Shown here one piece after another: positions 8,502-17,114 of a DNA stretch of 64,000 nucleotides. Every line of letters starts with the position of its first letter. Position 1 is the first letter of the stretch. Made by a program: the position numbers and the translations under genes. The notes under the pieces are model-generated. The model searched no databases and was not told where the DNA came from. It was given only the letters and a program-made list of their open reading frames with translations. The stretch spans positions 2,976,001 to 3,040,000 of the forward strand of contig NZ_CP026730.1 of assembly GCF_003369795.1 (NCBI RefSeq), in the 5' to 3' direction. The DNA comes from Streptomyces sp. CB09001 (GTDB lineage: Bacteria; Actinomycetota; Actinomycetes; Streptomycetales; Streptomycetaceae).

Positions 8502-8945
8502 TCAGGAGGTGTCGTCGTTGCGCTGTGCGTCCGCGGGCGGGGCCGTTTGGTTCAGGCGGGCTGCCAGGGTGGTGGCGAAGTCCTCGGCGCGGGAGAGTTG
8601 GGTTCGGAGTTTCTCCACCTGTTCGGCGGCGGCCTGCTGGTAGGTGCGGACGCGTTCCAGCAGGGCGTCGCGCTCGGCCGTGTCGAGTGGGGCGTCGCCG
8701 TCCAGGCGGTCGGTGGCGTCGAGCAGGTCGCGCATCTGCTCGAGGGTGAAGCCGAGCGGCTTCATCCGGCGGATGACCATGAGGCGGGCGACGTCGGTCT
8801 CGGTGTAGAGGCGGAAGCCGCCCTGGGACCGGGCGGAGGGGATGACCAGGCCGGTCTCCTCGTAGTGCCGGATGGTGCGCAGGGACAGCTCCGTCCGCGC
8901 GGCGACCTCACCGATCTGCATGTGCCTGTCGTCCACGTCGTCCAC
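8502..8945 (-). CDS. MerR family transcriptional regulator
   Basis: A 147-residue protein. The N-terminal winged helix (MQIGEVAARTELSLRTIRHY, then EETGLVIP and GFRLYTETDVARLMVIRRMK) is followed by a dimerisation coiled coil (about residues 80-130) and a polar tail without the metal-binding Cys residues of metal sensors. It should bind spaced promoters and activate by DNA untwisting. The GTG at 8945 has GGAG 6 bases upstream. It is divergent from the SulP transporter gene, and a near-perfect dyad lies between them, so it probably controls itself and the transporter. Confidence 0.88.
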   Translation of the reverse strand: MDDVDDRHMQIGEVAARTELSLRTIRHYEETGLVIPSARSQGGFRLYTETDVARLMVIRRMKPLGFTLEQMRDLLDATDRLDGDAPLDTAERDALLERVRTYQQAAAEQVEKLRTQLSRAEDFATTLAARLNQTAPPADAQRNDDTS

Positions 8946-8988
8946 GCCGTTCTCCTGGCTCTTCGCGTCGGCCCGTCGGCTCGCCGGC

Positions 8989-9012
8989 CTCTACTCTAAC
9001 GTTAGGGTAGAG
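8989..9012. promoter_or_regulatory. MerR-type operator dyad
   Basis: Two 12-base arms centred on 9000/9001 (core TCTAACGTTAGGGTAGA) are mirror complements with one mismatch. The position is 44 bases before the MerR start, in the divergent region facing the SulP gene. Dyads of this length are typical MerR binding sites, so it is the likely operator. Confidence 0.6.
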
Positions 9013-9334
9013 TTGGGGACGGTGAGGGCGGCCTCGGCTGCCCACCCTGCCGTTCCGGGGCCGATGACGCCCCCGGCGAAGATCCGATTCCCGCGGGAGA
9101 GAGCGTGCGCGAGCCCCTGACGCCGGTCGCCGCCGCGTGCCCGCCGTGACCCTTCGCCCCTGGATGTGAGCAGCCCGGCCGGGTCCGCGTCGGCCCTGCC
9201 CCGCGTCCCTCGCCCCTGGACTTCCGGCCCGCCCCGCGGGTCACCCGCGGGGTGCCGGCCCGGCCCCCTGCGCGCCCCTGCCGCACGCCCGGCCTGCCCG
9301 TGGGTGTGCCCGAGCACGACAGGTACGCATCTCC
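9013..9334. other. Long leader upstream of sulP, no supported gene
   Basis: About 320 bases between the operator and the transporter start. I see only very short ORFs and GC-rich sequence. It may be a 5' leader, but no recognisable riboswitch fold is evident. Confidence 0.4.
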
Positions 9335-10849
9335 TTGTCTTCTGCCGCTGTGACTGCCACGACTCCCGCGGCGCGGCTGCGCGCCCTCAAGCCCGACTGG
9401 CTGAACGATCCGAAGGTCTGGCGCACCGAGGTCCTGGCCGGCCTCGTCGTCGCCCTGGCCCTGATCCCCGAGGCCATCTCGTTCTCGATCATCGCCGGTG
9501 TCGACCCGGCGATCGGCCTGTTCGCCTCCTTCACGATGGCCGTGACGATCTCGATCGTCGGCGGTCGCCGTGCGATGATCTCCGCCGCCACCGGCGCGGT
9601 CGCGCTCGTCATCGCGCCGATGAACCGGGAGCACGGTCTGGGCTACCTGGTCGCGACCGTCATCCTGGCCGGCGTCTTCCAGATCGTCCTGGGCGCGGTG
9701 GGCGTGGCCAAGCTCATGCGGTTCGTGCCCCGGTCGGTGATGACCGGCTTCGTCAACGCCCTCGCCGTCATGATCTTCATGGCGCAGGTGCCGGAGATGC
9801 ACGACGTGCCCTGGCCGGTCTACCCGCTGATCGTCGGCGGCCTGGCGCTGATGGTGTTCTTCCCGAAGGTCACCAGGGTGGTGCCGGCCCCGCTGGTGTC
9901 CATCGTCATCCTCACCGTGATCACCGTCGCGGCCGGGATCGCGGTGCCCACCGTCGGTGACAAGGGCGAGCTGCCGTCCTCGCTGCCGGTGCCGGGCCTG
10001 CCGGACGTGCCCTTCACCCTGGACACCCTGACCACCGTCGCGCCCTACGCCCTCGCCATGGCGCTGGTCGGCCTGATGGAGTCGCTGATGACCGCCAGGC
10101 TCGTCGACGACATCACCGACACCCACTCCTCCAAGACCCGGGAGTCCATCGGCCAGGGCGTCGCCAACATCGTCACCGGTTTCTTCGGCGGCATGGGCGG
10201 CTGCGCCATGATCGGCCAGACCATGATCAACGTGAAGGTGTCCGGCGCCCGTACCCGCGTCTCCACCTTCCTCGCCGGGTCGTTCCTGATGGTGCTGTGC
10301 ATCGTCTTCGGCCCGGTCGTCTCCGACATCCCCATGGCCGCTCTGGTCGCCGTCATGGTCATGGTCGCCTTCGGTACCTTCGACTGGCACTCCATCGCGC
10401 CGAAGACCCTGAAGCGGATGCCCGCCGGGGAGATCGCCGTCATGGTCATCACGGTGATCGTCGTGGTCGCCACCGACAACCTCGCCATCGGCGTCGTCGT
10501 CGGCACGGTCACCGCCATGGTCGTCTTCGCCCGGCGCGTCGCCCATCTCGCCGAGGTCACCGCCGTCACGGACCCCGACCGCACCACGGTCGTCTACCGG
10601 GTCACCGGAGAGCTGTTCTTCGCCTCCTCCAACGACCTCGTCGGCCGGTTCGACTACGCGGGCGACCCGGACCGGGTCGTCATCGACCTGTCCGCCGCCC
10701 ACATCTGGGACGCCTCCTCCGTGGCCGCCCTGGACGCGATCGAGACGAAGTACGGGCAGCGCGGCAAGACCGTCGAGATCACCGGCCTGAACACCCCGAG
10801 CGCCGACCTCCACGGCAGGCTCACCGGCGAACTCACCGGCAGTCACTGA
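9335..10849 (+). CDS. SulP family anion transporter with C-terminal STAS domain
   Basis: A 504-residue membrane protein with roughly 10-12 hydrophobic helices from residue 30 to about 400 and a cytoplasmic STAS domain (about 410-500; VVYRVTGELFFASSNDLV, VVIDLSAAHIWDASSVAAL). VALALIPEAISFSIIAGVDP is the SulP signature. Family members carry sulfate, bicarbonate or other anions; the substrate is not determined. It is divergent from a MerR regulator with a shared operator. The TTG at 9335 is used; a GTG at 9350 is equally plausible since neither has a good ribosome site. A hairpin terminator follows. Confidence 0.9.
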   Translation: MSSAAVTATTPAARLRALKPDWLNDPKVWRTEVLAGLVVALALIPEAISFSIIAGVDPAIGLFASFTMAVTISIVGGRRAMISAATGAVALVIAPMNREHGLGYLVATVILAGVFQIVLGAVGVAKLMRFVPRSVMTGFVNALAVMIFMAQVPEMHDVPWPVYPLIVGGLALMVFFPKVTRVVPAPLVSIVILTVITVAAGIAVPTVGDKGELPSSLPVPGLPDVPFTLDTLTTVAPYALAMALVGLMESLMTARLVDDITDTHSSKTRESIGQGVANIVTGFFGGMGGCAMIGQTMINVKVSGARTRVSTFLAGSFLMVLCIVFGPVVSDIPMAALVAVMVMVAFGTFDWHSIAPKTLKRMPAGEIAVMVITVIVVVATDNLAIGVVVGTVTAMVVFARRVAHLAEVTAVTDPDRTTVVYRVTGELFFASSNDLVGRFDYAGDPDRVVIDLSAAHIWDASSVAALDAIETKYGQRGKTVEITGLNTPSADLHGRLTGELTGSH

Positions 10850-10877
10850 CCCTCGCGCCGGAGCCCGCAGCAGTGCA

Positions 10878-10897
10878 CCCCGGCCCGACAGCCGGGG
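10878..10897. terminator. Hairpin terminator between convergent sulP and regulator genes
   Basis: CCCCGGC (10878-10884) pairs with GCCGGGG (10891-10897) around a 6-base loop, followed by TTCT. It lies between the convergent ends of the SulP and NB-ARC genes. Confidence 0.55.
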
Positions 10898-10919
10898 TTC
10901 TCCGGTCTCCACCGGTGCC

Positions 10920-13475
10920 CTACCCCGGCGAGGGACCGGGGCGGGCGCCGGTCGCCGCTGCCGGCCCGTTGTTCCGAAACGCCCTCTCCAGCGCGTGACG
11001 CAGACCGAGGGTCTGGCCTTCCTGGTACGCACGTGCGTACTCGATGTCACCGAGGGACGTACGGGCGTTGCGGATGCAGCGTTCGCGGTGGGAGGTCAGG
11101 AGAGCGAAGCCGAAGAGCCGAGGGGTGCCGGACGGGTGCCACACGCGGTCCACGGCCCCCAGTACGACTGCCGCCGAGCGTACGTCGCCATAGGAGGAGG
11201 ACACCCAGGCCAGGGTCTCGCCGAGGACTGCCTCTCCCAGGTGTTCGTCGATCTCCCCGGTGTGCTGGAGCGCGCGGTGCAGGAGTCGCAGGGCGACCTC
11301 CGGTCGCTCGGCCTCGCCGTGATCCACGGCGAGGGCCCACAGCAGGTAGCACCGGTGCCATGTGTCCCCTCGGGCCTCGGACATCGCGAGGGCCTGTTCG
11401 AGCAAGGCGGTGGAGCGCGCACGATCGCCCTGGATGACGGCGGTGAAGCCGAGTTGGGCGATGCACTGTGCGTGCGTCAACAGGGAGTCGGACCACTGTC
11501 CGATCGCCAGGGAGGACCGCGCGTACGCCGCCGAGGCCTCCGTGTCGCCGGAGATCAGTGCCGCCAAGCCGCGTAACTGGAGGAACGCGGCAGAGATTTC
11601 GGCCCTGCTCGCCCCGTGCGCGGAGGGGCCCGTGTCGCCGGACGCGGCGGGCATGCCGGCCAGAGCTCGTTCGCCCCGGCTGATCATGTCCCCGGTCCTG
11701 CCGTGATCCCCGTGGAGAAGCAGCAGGAAGCCGGCCACCCAGACCGCTTGGCACCAGATGCCGACGGCCTCGGGGGACAGAGGCCGCGGGTACCGTTCGA
11801 GTGTCTTGCGCATCCAACGTGCGCCCTCTCCCACGTTGGCCGACGTCAGACAGTGCAGCCAGAAGCCGAGGGAGGCGCGCAGTACGGTCTCCGCGGGTTC
11901 ACCGACCGGGGGCGGTGCGGTGACGATCTGCCGCAGATTGGGGTGTTCGGCGCGCAGGCGACGCAGCCAGCCGGCCTCTTCGCGGGAGCCGTAGGCGTTT
12001 CCCGCTTGTGCGGCCAGGCCGAGATACCAGGCGCGATGGCGTCGTAGGGCGTGCTGTGCCCGGCCGCTTTCGGCGAGGCGTTCCTGCCCGTAGGCGCGAA
12101 CGGTCTCAAGCATGTGCAGACGGGTCTGACCGCCGGTCTCCTCACTGGTGAGCAGTGACTTGTCCACGAGACCGGCCACGGCTTCGAAGGCGTCGTCGGC
12201 CGCGTCGGAAACGGGCACGTCATGTTCGCCGGCACTCCCGCAGAGTTGCTCGGCATCGGCCAGCAGCGCCCCGCCGGAACACAGCGACAGCTGCTGCCAG
12301 GCCCTTCGCTCTGCCTGGGTGCACAACTCGTAGCTCCAGTCGAAGAGCGCGCGCAGTGCCTGGTGGCGGGGGTGGACCGTGCGGTCACGGCCGCCGGGAC
12401 CGAGCAGGCGGAACCGGTGGTCGAGTCGTTCCAGAAGTTCCTCGATGGTCACTGTGCGCAGCCGGCGCGCGGCGATCTCCAGGGCGAGGGGAAGGCCGTC
12501 CAGCCGCCGGCACACGCGAGCGACGGTGTGCCGGTTCGCCTCGGTGACCCGGAAGCCGGGCGAGGCCGCCTCGGCCCGGTCGGCGAAGAGAGTCACGGCC
12601 GGTGAGGCCATGGGGTCCTCGTCCCCGGCGGGGCTGTGGAGCGGATGACCACGCCCCACGGCCGGCAGGTCCAGTGGCCTCACCCGCAGCACGTGCTCGG
12701 CGCCGACGTCGAGTGGTTGCCGGCTGGTGGCGAGCACGCGGAGGTCCGGCAGGAGCGTGAGCAGGTCGCGGACGGCGTGGGCACAACCGTCCAGCACGTG
12801 CTCGCAGTTGTCGAGCAGGAGGAGGACCCTCCGTCCACGCAGTGCCCCGGCCAGCGTGTGCATGGGGTCCTGCCCCGCCGCGACCTGTACGCCGAAGGCC
12901 GAGGTGACCGCCTCGACGATCGCGTCGCCGCTGCCCAGGTCGGCCAGCTCGGCACAGTACGTGCCGTCCTCGAACCGCTCGGCCACCTCACGGACGATGC
13001 GCCTGGCCAGCCGGGTCTTCCCCACCCCGCCCGTCCCGACCAGCGTGACCAGCCGGCACCGCTCCAGAAGCCCGCTGCCGACGGCCAGTTCGGGCTCGCG
13101 GCCCACAAAGCTCGTGGCCTCCGCCTGGTCGGGACGACGCTGGGTGGCGCGGGAGACCTTCTCCTGCTTCTCGGCCCCGTAGACCTCACGTCGTACGGAC
13201 TCCCAGCGCTCTTCCCATCCGTGCGGGTCCCCACCGCAGGCGCGGACGTAGGCACGGAGTACCTCTCGGGTGGGGAGCCGCTGCCCGGCGGCGGCCTGGG
13301 ACAGGGTGCTGGCGGAGTAGCGGGCCGTCTCAGCCATCTCCGTGTAGGTGAGCCCGGCCCGGTGGCGCAGAGCCCGCAGCCCCAGCGCGAAGCGTGCGAG
13401 CGGCCCCTCTCGTGGGTCGAGCGGCTGTTCCCGACGCCCCGGCCTGCCCGCCAACTCGGACCACCTCCCGGGCAT
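10920..13475 (-). CDS. XRE-HTH/NB-ARC (STAND) regulator with TPR-like C-terminus
   Basis: An 851-residue protein. A XRE helix-turn-helix (LARFALGLRALRHRAGLTYT, then MAETARYSASTLSQAAAG) occupies about residues 30-90. The NB-ARC ATPase (140-420) contains FVGREPEL, Walker A VGTGGVGKTRLARR, Walker B RRVLLLLDNCEHV and VLATSRQPL. The remaining ~430 residues are helical TPR-like repeats. STAND proteins switch on ligand-triggered ATP binding; here the HTH suggests transcriptional output. It is divergent from the deoxyribosyltransferase-like/S1 gene of locus B and likely regulates it. The frame extends to a GTG at 13529, but the added residues overlap a promoter-like stretch, so the ATG at 13475 is preferred. 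Confidence 0.85.
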   Translation of the reverse strand: MPGRWSELAGRPGRREQPLDPREGPLARFALGLRALRHRAGLTYTEMAETARYSASTLSQAAAGQRLPTREVLRAYVRACGGDPHGWEERWESVRREVYGAEKQEKVSRATQRRPDQAEATSFVGREPELAVGSGLLERCRLVTLVGTGGVGKTRLARRIVREVAERFEDGTYCAELADLGSGDAIVEAVTSAFGVQVAAGQDPMHTLAGALRGRRVLLLLDNCEHVLDGCAHAVRDLLTLLPDLRVLATSRQPLDVGAEHVLRVRPLDLPAVGRGHPLHSPAGDEDPMASPAVTLFADRAEAASPGFRVTEANRHTVARVCRRLDGLPLALEIAARRLRTVTIEELLERLDHRFRLLGPGGRDRTVHPRHQALRALFDWSYELCTQAERRAWQQLSLCSGGALLADAEQLCGSAGEHDVPVSDAADDAFEAVAGLVDKSLLTSEETGGQTRLHMLETVRAYGQERLAESGRAQHALRRHRAWYLGLAAQAGNAYGSREEAGWLRRLRAEHPNLRQIVTAPPPVGEPAETVLRASLGFWLHCLTSANVGEGARWMRKTLERYPRPLSPEAVGIWCQAVWVAGFLLLLHGDHGRTGDMISRGERALAGMPAASGDTGPSAHGASRAEISAAFLQLRGLAALISGDTEASAAYARSSLAIGQWSDSLLTHAQCIAQLGFTAVIQGDRARSTALLEQALAMSEARGDTWHRCYLLWALAVDHGEAERPEVALRLLHRALQHTGEIDEHLGEAVLGETLAWVSSSYGDVRSAAVVLGAVDRVWHPSGTPRLFGFALLTSHRERCIRNARTSLGDIEYARAYQEGQTLGLRHALERAFRNNGPAAATGARPGPSPG

Positions 13476-13479
13476 TCGG

Positions 13480-13495
13480 ATTGATTCATTGATTA
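13480..13495. promoter_or_regulatory. Direct octamer repeat in the divergent locus B promoter
   Basis: ATTGATTC followed directly by ATTGATTA (13480-13495) stands out as AT-rich in a GC-rich neighbourhood. It lies at the start of the NB-ARC gene and upstream of the locus B effector gene. It may be a regulator site; this is inference. Confidence 0.3.
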
Positions 13496-13624
13496 TGGCT
13501 TCTCCCGCCAGGTGGCGAACAAATCTCACCGTCCCCGATGCTCAAGATCAATCACCCGTCGGCAGCGGACGCCGGGGACAGCGCAGCGCTCCGATCGAAC
13601 TGGAGCGCCATCAGCGGAGGAAGA

Positions 13625-14935
13625 ATGACACTGGATCTGCGACGTCGAGGGTCGGTCGAAGAGGACATGGTCTTTTTCGCGATGCCCTACGACGAGAAGG
13701 AACTGCCGAACGGCCGCGTGGAGAACTTCGACGATCTGTACGAAGGTCACTTCGAGGACTGGATCAGGAACTGGGAACTGCGCGCCGAGCGCGCCGACAA
13801 GGCTCCGGGTACCACCGAGAGCGCGATGGACGTCGCCTGGTCCGGGATCGACCGGGCCGGCTTCGTGGTCGCCGATCTGTCCGTTCCCTCGACGTCCGTC
13901 GCCATGGAGTTGGCCTGGGCGCTGTGCCTGAGGAAACGGCTCGTGGTGATCGCGCACGAGGGCGCCGTGGTGCCCAGCAACACCCACGGGCAGTTTCGCG
14001 TGGTGTCGTACGAGTGGAGCTTCAGGGGCCTGGCCAAGCTGCGCAGCGATCTGCACGCGGAGATCGAAGCGATGCGTCAGCAACGGCGTGAGCCCGAGAT
14101 GGATCTGCGCCCCTACATCCCTGAGGACCGGTTGCGCGCCAAAGCCAGAGTCGAGGAGATCAGCGAGGACCATATCCGAGTGCGCGACGTCCGCAATCCG
14201 CGTCGCATCGCCGAGATGCACAAACAAGACGTGAGCTACCGGGAGGCCGTCCCGGACCACATGTCGCAGAGGTTTTTCGTCGGCAAGGAAGTCTCCGGCT
14301 TTTTCGTGAATCGGGAGAACACCCTCATCTTCACGCAGCAGGAAGGCGAAGATCCGTGGGAGGAGTGGGAACAGACCTATCGGCGGGGCTCGGCATTCAC
14401 CGCACGGGTGTACGACGTGAACAAGGCGGGTGTCTGGGTCGAGTTGCCCGGGGGCGGCCGCTCCCGGGTGCGGGACCATGAGGCGACGGGGCTGAAGGAG
14501 CAGGACGAGGTGCCCGTCGTCATCAGGTGGATCGACCGGGCGCGCCAGCGCATCGAGATCGCGCTCGCCAACCAGCCGACCGGTGTGCCGGCTCCCGCCG
14601 TTCCGCCTCCGGCTCCGTCGCTGGACGCGTACCCCCGGGTCGGGGAGCGGCAAGGTGCGACCGTAAGCGTCCCGAACGCGGGATTCGTGCTGGTGAGGCT
14701 GGACGGATACCCGGACCTGCCCACGCTCGCCCTGTTGCACGCGCGCAGGATGTCGCAGTCGCTGCGCGAGGACCTGGAGGCCAGCCGGGTCAAAGAGGGC
14801 AGGCGGATGTGGGTCGCCGTCGAGGAGGTCGCCCCTTCCCGCAACAAGCCGGGGAGGATCGACATCAAGGTGCGCGAGGTCGAGGAGGAACTGCCGCCGC
14901 CGGAGGCCGGGGACGTCGAGGAAGTGCCCGCGTGA
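13625..14935 (+). CDS. Nucleoside deoxyribosyltransferase-like (SLOG-like) protein with S1/OB repeats
   Basis: A 436-residue protein. Residues 14-115 have a Rossmann-like pattern close to nucleoside 2-deoxyribosyltransferase-like proteins: DMVFFAMPYDE, a W/AERAD segment, GFVVADLSVPSTSVAMELAW with the conserved Glu, and RKRLVVIAHEG. The rest reads as OB/S1-like units: RAKARVEEISEDHIRVRDV, then GSAFTARVYDVNKAGVWVEL through DEVPVVIRWIDRARQRIEIAL, and a third weaker copy before an acidic tail. Such N-domains bind or cleave nucleotides; S1 domains bind RNA. The start has GGAGG at 13616-13620; an upstream ATG at 13538 lacks one. Its TGA overlaps the GTG of the membrane protein gene, so the two are coupled. 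Confidence 0.65.
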   Translation: MTLDLRRRGSVEEDMVFFAMPYDEKELPNGRVENFDDLYEGHFEDWIRNWELRAERADKAPGTTESAMDVAWSGIDRAGFVVADLSVPSTSVAMELAWALCLRKRLVVIAHEGAVVPSNTHGQFRVVSYEWSFRGLAKLRSDLHAEIEAMRQQRREPEMDLRPYIPEDRLRAKARVEEISEDHIRVRDVRNPRRIAEMHKQDVSYREAVPDHMSQRFFVGKEVSGFFVNRENTLIFTQQEGEDPWEEWEQTYRRGSAFTARVYDVNKAGVWVELPGGGRSRVRDHEATGLKEQDEVPVVIRWIDRARQRIEIALANQPTGVPAPAVPPPAPSLDAYPRVGERQGATVSVPNAGFVLVRLDGYPDLPTLALLHARRMSQSLREDLEASRVKEGRRMWVAVEEVAPSRNKPGRIDIKVREVEEELPPPEAGDVEEVPA

Positions 14936-15474
14936 GTCCTGACGCGACGGACACCCACGCCCTCACCGAGTTGGACGACCGACTGTGGAACGGCCGCCTG
15001 GACGCCGGGCATTACACCGCGGACAGGGAGAAGTACCAGGCGGCGATCATGGAGCAGTACAGGCTCTGCGTGGAGATGGCCGACCGGATCAGCGCCCGCA
15101 GGAGCCTGACCAACACCTTCTTCCTGACGGTCAACGCGGCCCTGCTGGCCGCCGCCGGCGCGGTCGGCGGCACCGTCCTGCGGGGCACGCCGGCCTGGGG
15201 AGTGGTGGTGGCCGGACTCGTCGCCGTGGGCCAATGCGGAGCCTGGTTCCTGCTCATCACCTCCTACCGGCAGCTCAACCGGGCGAAGTACAAGGTCATC
15301 GGCGCGCTCGAGCAGCGGCTGCCCGCGCGCTCGTACGACGCCGAGTGGGCAGAACTGGGCGACGGGAAGACGCTGAGGCAGTACGTCCCGCTCACGCTGG
15401 TGGAGCTGTGGATTCCGGCCTTGTTCATCGTGTTCTACGTGGCGGCAGGCGTCGCAGCCCTGAAGTCGGCCTGA
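14932..15474 (+). CDS. SLATT/RipA-like two-TM membrane protein (locus B)
   Basis: A 180-residue protein, GTG start overlapping the upstream stop (GTGA). EKYQAAIMEQYRLCVEMADR is an amphipathic helix; ISARRSLTNTFFLTVNAALL enters TM1. TM2 is GVVVAGLVAVGQCGAWFLL, then SYRQLNRAKYKVIGALEQRL, YDAEWAELGDGK and a final hydrophobic helix. It is clearly homologous to 37035-37547 and more distantly to 5670-6473. SLATT proteins are predicted pore-like effectors paired with nucleotide-sensing proteins, matching its coupling to the deoxyribosyltransferase-like protein. Effector activity is inferred, not shown. Confidence 0.75.
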   Translation: MSPDATDTHALTELDDRLWNGRLDAGHYTADREKYQAAIMEQYRLCVEMADRISARRSLTNTFFLTVNAALLAAAGAVGGTVLRGTPAWGVVVAGLVAVGQCGAWFLLITSYRQLNRAKYKVIGALEQRLPARSYDAEWAELGDGKTLRQYVPLTLVELWIPALFIVFYVAAGVAALKSA

Positions 15475-15538
15475 CGGCCGGGCCGGACCGGGCTGGGCCA
15501 GGAATCGGGGAGCAGGGGGAGGGAGCGCCTGACGCGCG

Positions 15539-16465
15539 TCAACTCGCGGTGCCGAACCACGCCTCCGCGAGCGACGGGAGTGTTTCCCCGGCCGGCACGG
15601 GCAGTTCGCGCAGGTACCAGGGGAGGTCGCTGTACACGTGCAGCAGCGTGTACGCGAGCAGTACCGACGGGTCGAAGGTGCGGCCGTACGCCTTGGCCAG
15701 GCGGGCCAGCAGGTCCGGGTCGCCGCCGGTGACGAACAGGCCCACTGCCACGAAGTCGTAGGCGCGGTCACCGATCATGGCGGGTTCGAAGTCGAAGAGC
15801 CCGGTCAGCCGCCACCCGTCGGGGTCGACCAGGAGGTGCTGTCGCATCACCTCGGTGTGCAGCAGGCAGCCGTCCGGGTCGCGCGGCAGCGGGACCGAGG
15901 CCAGGAAGCCGGGGATCTGCTCCAGCCGGCCGGCCGGCAGCCCGTGGGCGCGCTGCTGTGCCACGGCGCCGGCTCGCTGACGGTCCAGGAAGGCGCCCCA
16001 GTCGCCGGGACCGAGGACGTCCCCGAGGGGGGCGGGGTCGAGGGAGTGCAGTACCGCGAGGGTTTCGCCGACCTCGGTGACGAGCCGTTCGCGGTGGTCG
16101 CGCGGCACGCGGTCCCAGGCGTGGGCAAGGTTCTCGCCGCGGAGGCGGGACATCAGGACGTACTGCCAGCCGTTCTCGTACGGACCGAAGTCCCGGACTC
16201 GCGGGGTCGGTGTCGGCAGCCGTCCCTGGAGGTGGGTGAGGACGCGGCCCTCCGCGATGCCGTCCTGCGCCGCGGCTGCCGGGAACAGCTTGAGCACGTG
16301 CTCGTCGCCCACCGCGTAGACCGGTTGGGAGCCGTCCGGGAAGCGGGTCAGCGGCGCGTCGGCGAGGCCCAGGCGTGCGCACAGGTCGGCCGCACCGCGG
16401 CGCATCACCGTCTCGTCGGGGACGACCGCGCCCCACTCCTCGTCCGTTTCCACCGAGGGCAGCAT
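15539..16465 (-). CDS. Aminoglycoside phosphotransferase (APH) family kinase
   Basis: A 308-residue protein with the APH/choline-kinase-like fold. QPVYAVGDEHVLKLFPA supplies the nucleotide-binding Lys, and FGPYENGWQYVLMSRLRGE is the hinge. The catalytic loop is LLHTEVMRQHLLVD, where Thr-Glu replaces the usual Gly-Asp of HGD. The metal-binding segment is LTGLFDFEPAMIGD. The altered catalytic loop makes phosphotransferase activity less certain. Members modify antibiotics, sugars or small metabolites; the substrate is unknown. ATG 16465 is used; an ATG at 16489 is in frame. It is convergent with locus B and divergent from the DUF4396 gene. Confidence 0.8.
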   Translation of the reverse strand: MLPSVETDEEWGAVVPDETVMRRGAADLCARLGLADAPLTRFPDGSQPVYAVGDEHVLKLFPAAAAQDGIAEGRVLTHLQGRLPTPTPRVRDFGPYENGWQYVLMSRLRGENLAHAWDRVPRDHRERLVTEVGETLAVLHSLDPAPLGDVLGPGDWGAFLDRQRAGAVAQQRAHGLPAGRLEQIPGFLASVPLPRDPDGCLLHTEVMRQHLLVDPDGWRLTGLFDFEPAMIGDRAYDFVAVGLFVTGGDPDLLARLAKAYGRTFDPSVLLAYTLLHVYSDLPWYLRELPVPAGETLPSLAEAWFGTAS

Positions 16466-16532
16466 GACCGGGACGGTAGGCCACCGCATGCCGGGGAGCA
16501 ACGGAGATTCGCCGCTCCTCCTTCTGGACTGG

Positions 16533-16549
16533 ATACCCCTGGGGGGTAT
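16533..16549. promoter_or_regulatory. CsoR-type copper operator upstream of the DUF4396 gene
   Basis: ATACCCCTGGGGGGTAT is a palindrome with 7-base arms, matching the G/C-tract operator of CsoR copper repressors. It sits 13 bases before the ATG at 16562, so a repressor there would block initiation. Release by Cu(I) is the known CsoR mechanism; CsoR itself is not in this window. Confidence 0.7.
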
Positions 16550-16561
16550 ATTCTCCCCGTC

Positions 16562-17065
16562 ATGGACCACAGCACGCACCACTCCGCCCCCGCAGGCACC
16601 GGGCACGGTCACGGTCACACCCACAGGCACGGCACCACCTGGGCCACTGCCATGCAGGCGACGCTGCACTGCCTCACCGGGTGTGCCATCGGCGAGATCC
16701 TCGGCATGGTCATCGGCACCGCGCTGATGTGGGGCAATGTGCCGACCATGGTGCTGGCCATCGCCCTGGCCTTCGTCTTCGGCTACTCCCTCACGCTCTT
16801 CGCGGTGGTGCGCGCCGGGGTGTCCATGAAGGCCGCGATCAAGGTGGCGCTGGCCGCCGACACCGTCTCCATCGCCGTGATGGAACTGGTCGACAACGGG
16901 ATCATCGCCCTCGTACCGGGCGCGATGGACGCGCACCTGTCGGACGGGCTGTTCTGGTACGCCCTGCTCGGCGGCTTCGCCGTGGCGTTCGTGATCACCA
17001 CGCCGGTCAACAAGTGGATGATCGGCCGCGGCAAGGGCCACGCCGTCGTCCACGCCTACCACTGA
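16562..17065 (+). CDS. DUF4396 membrane protein, probably copper-linked
   Basis: A 167-residue membrane protein. A His-rich N-terminus (HSTHHSAP, GHGHGHTHRHG) precedes four hydrophobic helices (starting near residues 32, 58, 85 and 125). TLHCLTGCAIGEILGM contains a Cys pair in TM1, and a VNKWMIGRGKGHAVVHAYH tail follows. This matches DUF4396. The His-rich end and the Cys pair suggest metal binding. A CsoR-type operator lies just upstream and a copper-storage gene converges downstream, so a role in copper handling is likely; transport is not proven. Confidence 0.85.
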   Translation: MDHSTHHSAPAGTGHGHGHTHRHGTTWATAMQATLHCLTGCAIGEILGMVIGTALMWGNVPTMVLAIALAFVFGYSLTLFAVVRAGVSMKAAIKVALAADTVSIAVMELVDNGIIALVPGAMDAHLSDGLFWYALLGGFAVAFVITTPVNKWMIGRGKGHAVVHAYH

Positions 17066-17114
17066 CCGCGCGCATCACCGACCGCGCGCATCACCGACCG
17101 GGCCGCGGCCCAGG

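Noticed and set aside
9109-9153. A tiny ORF (MREPLTPVAAACPP) before sulP as a cysteine attenuator
   Set aside because: It has a single Cys and no recognisable attenuator structure, so chance is as likely.
9002-11050. A 682-codon minus-strand frame across sulP
   Set aside because: The plus strand encodes a clear SulP transporter with a STAS domain; the antisense translation is His/Asp/Gly-rich and without motifs.
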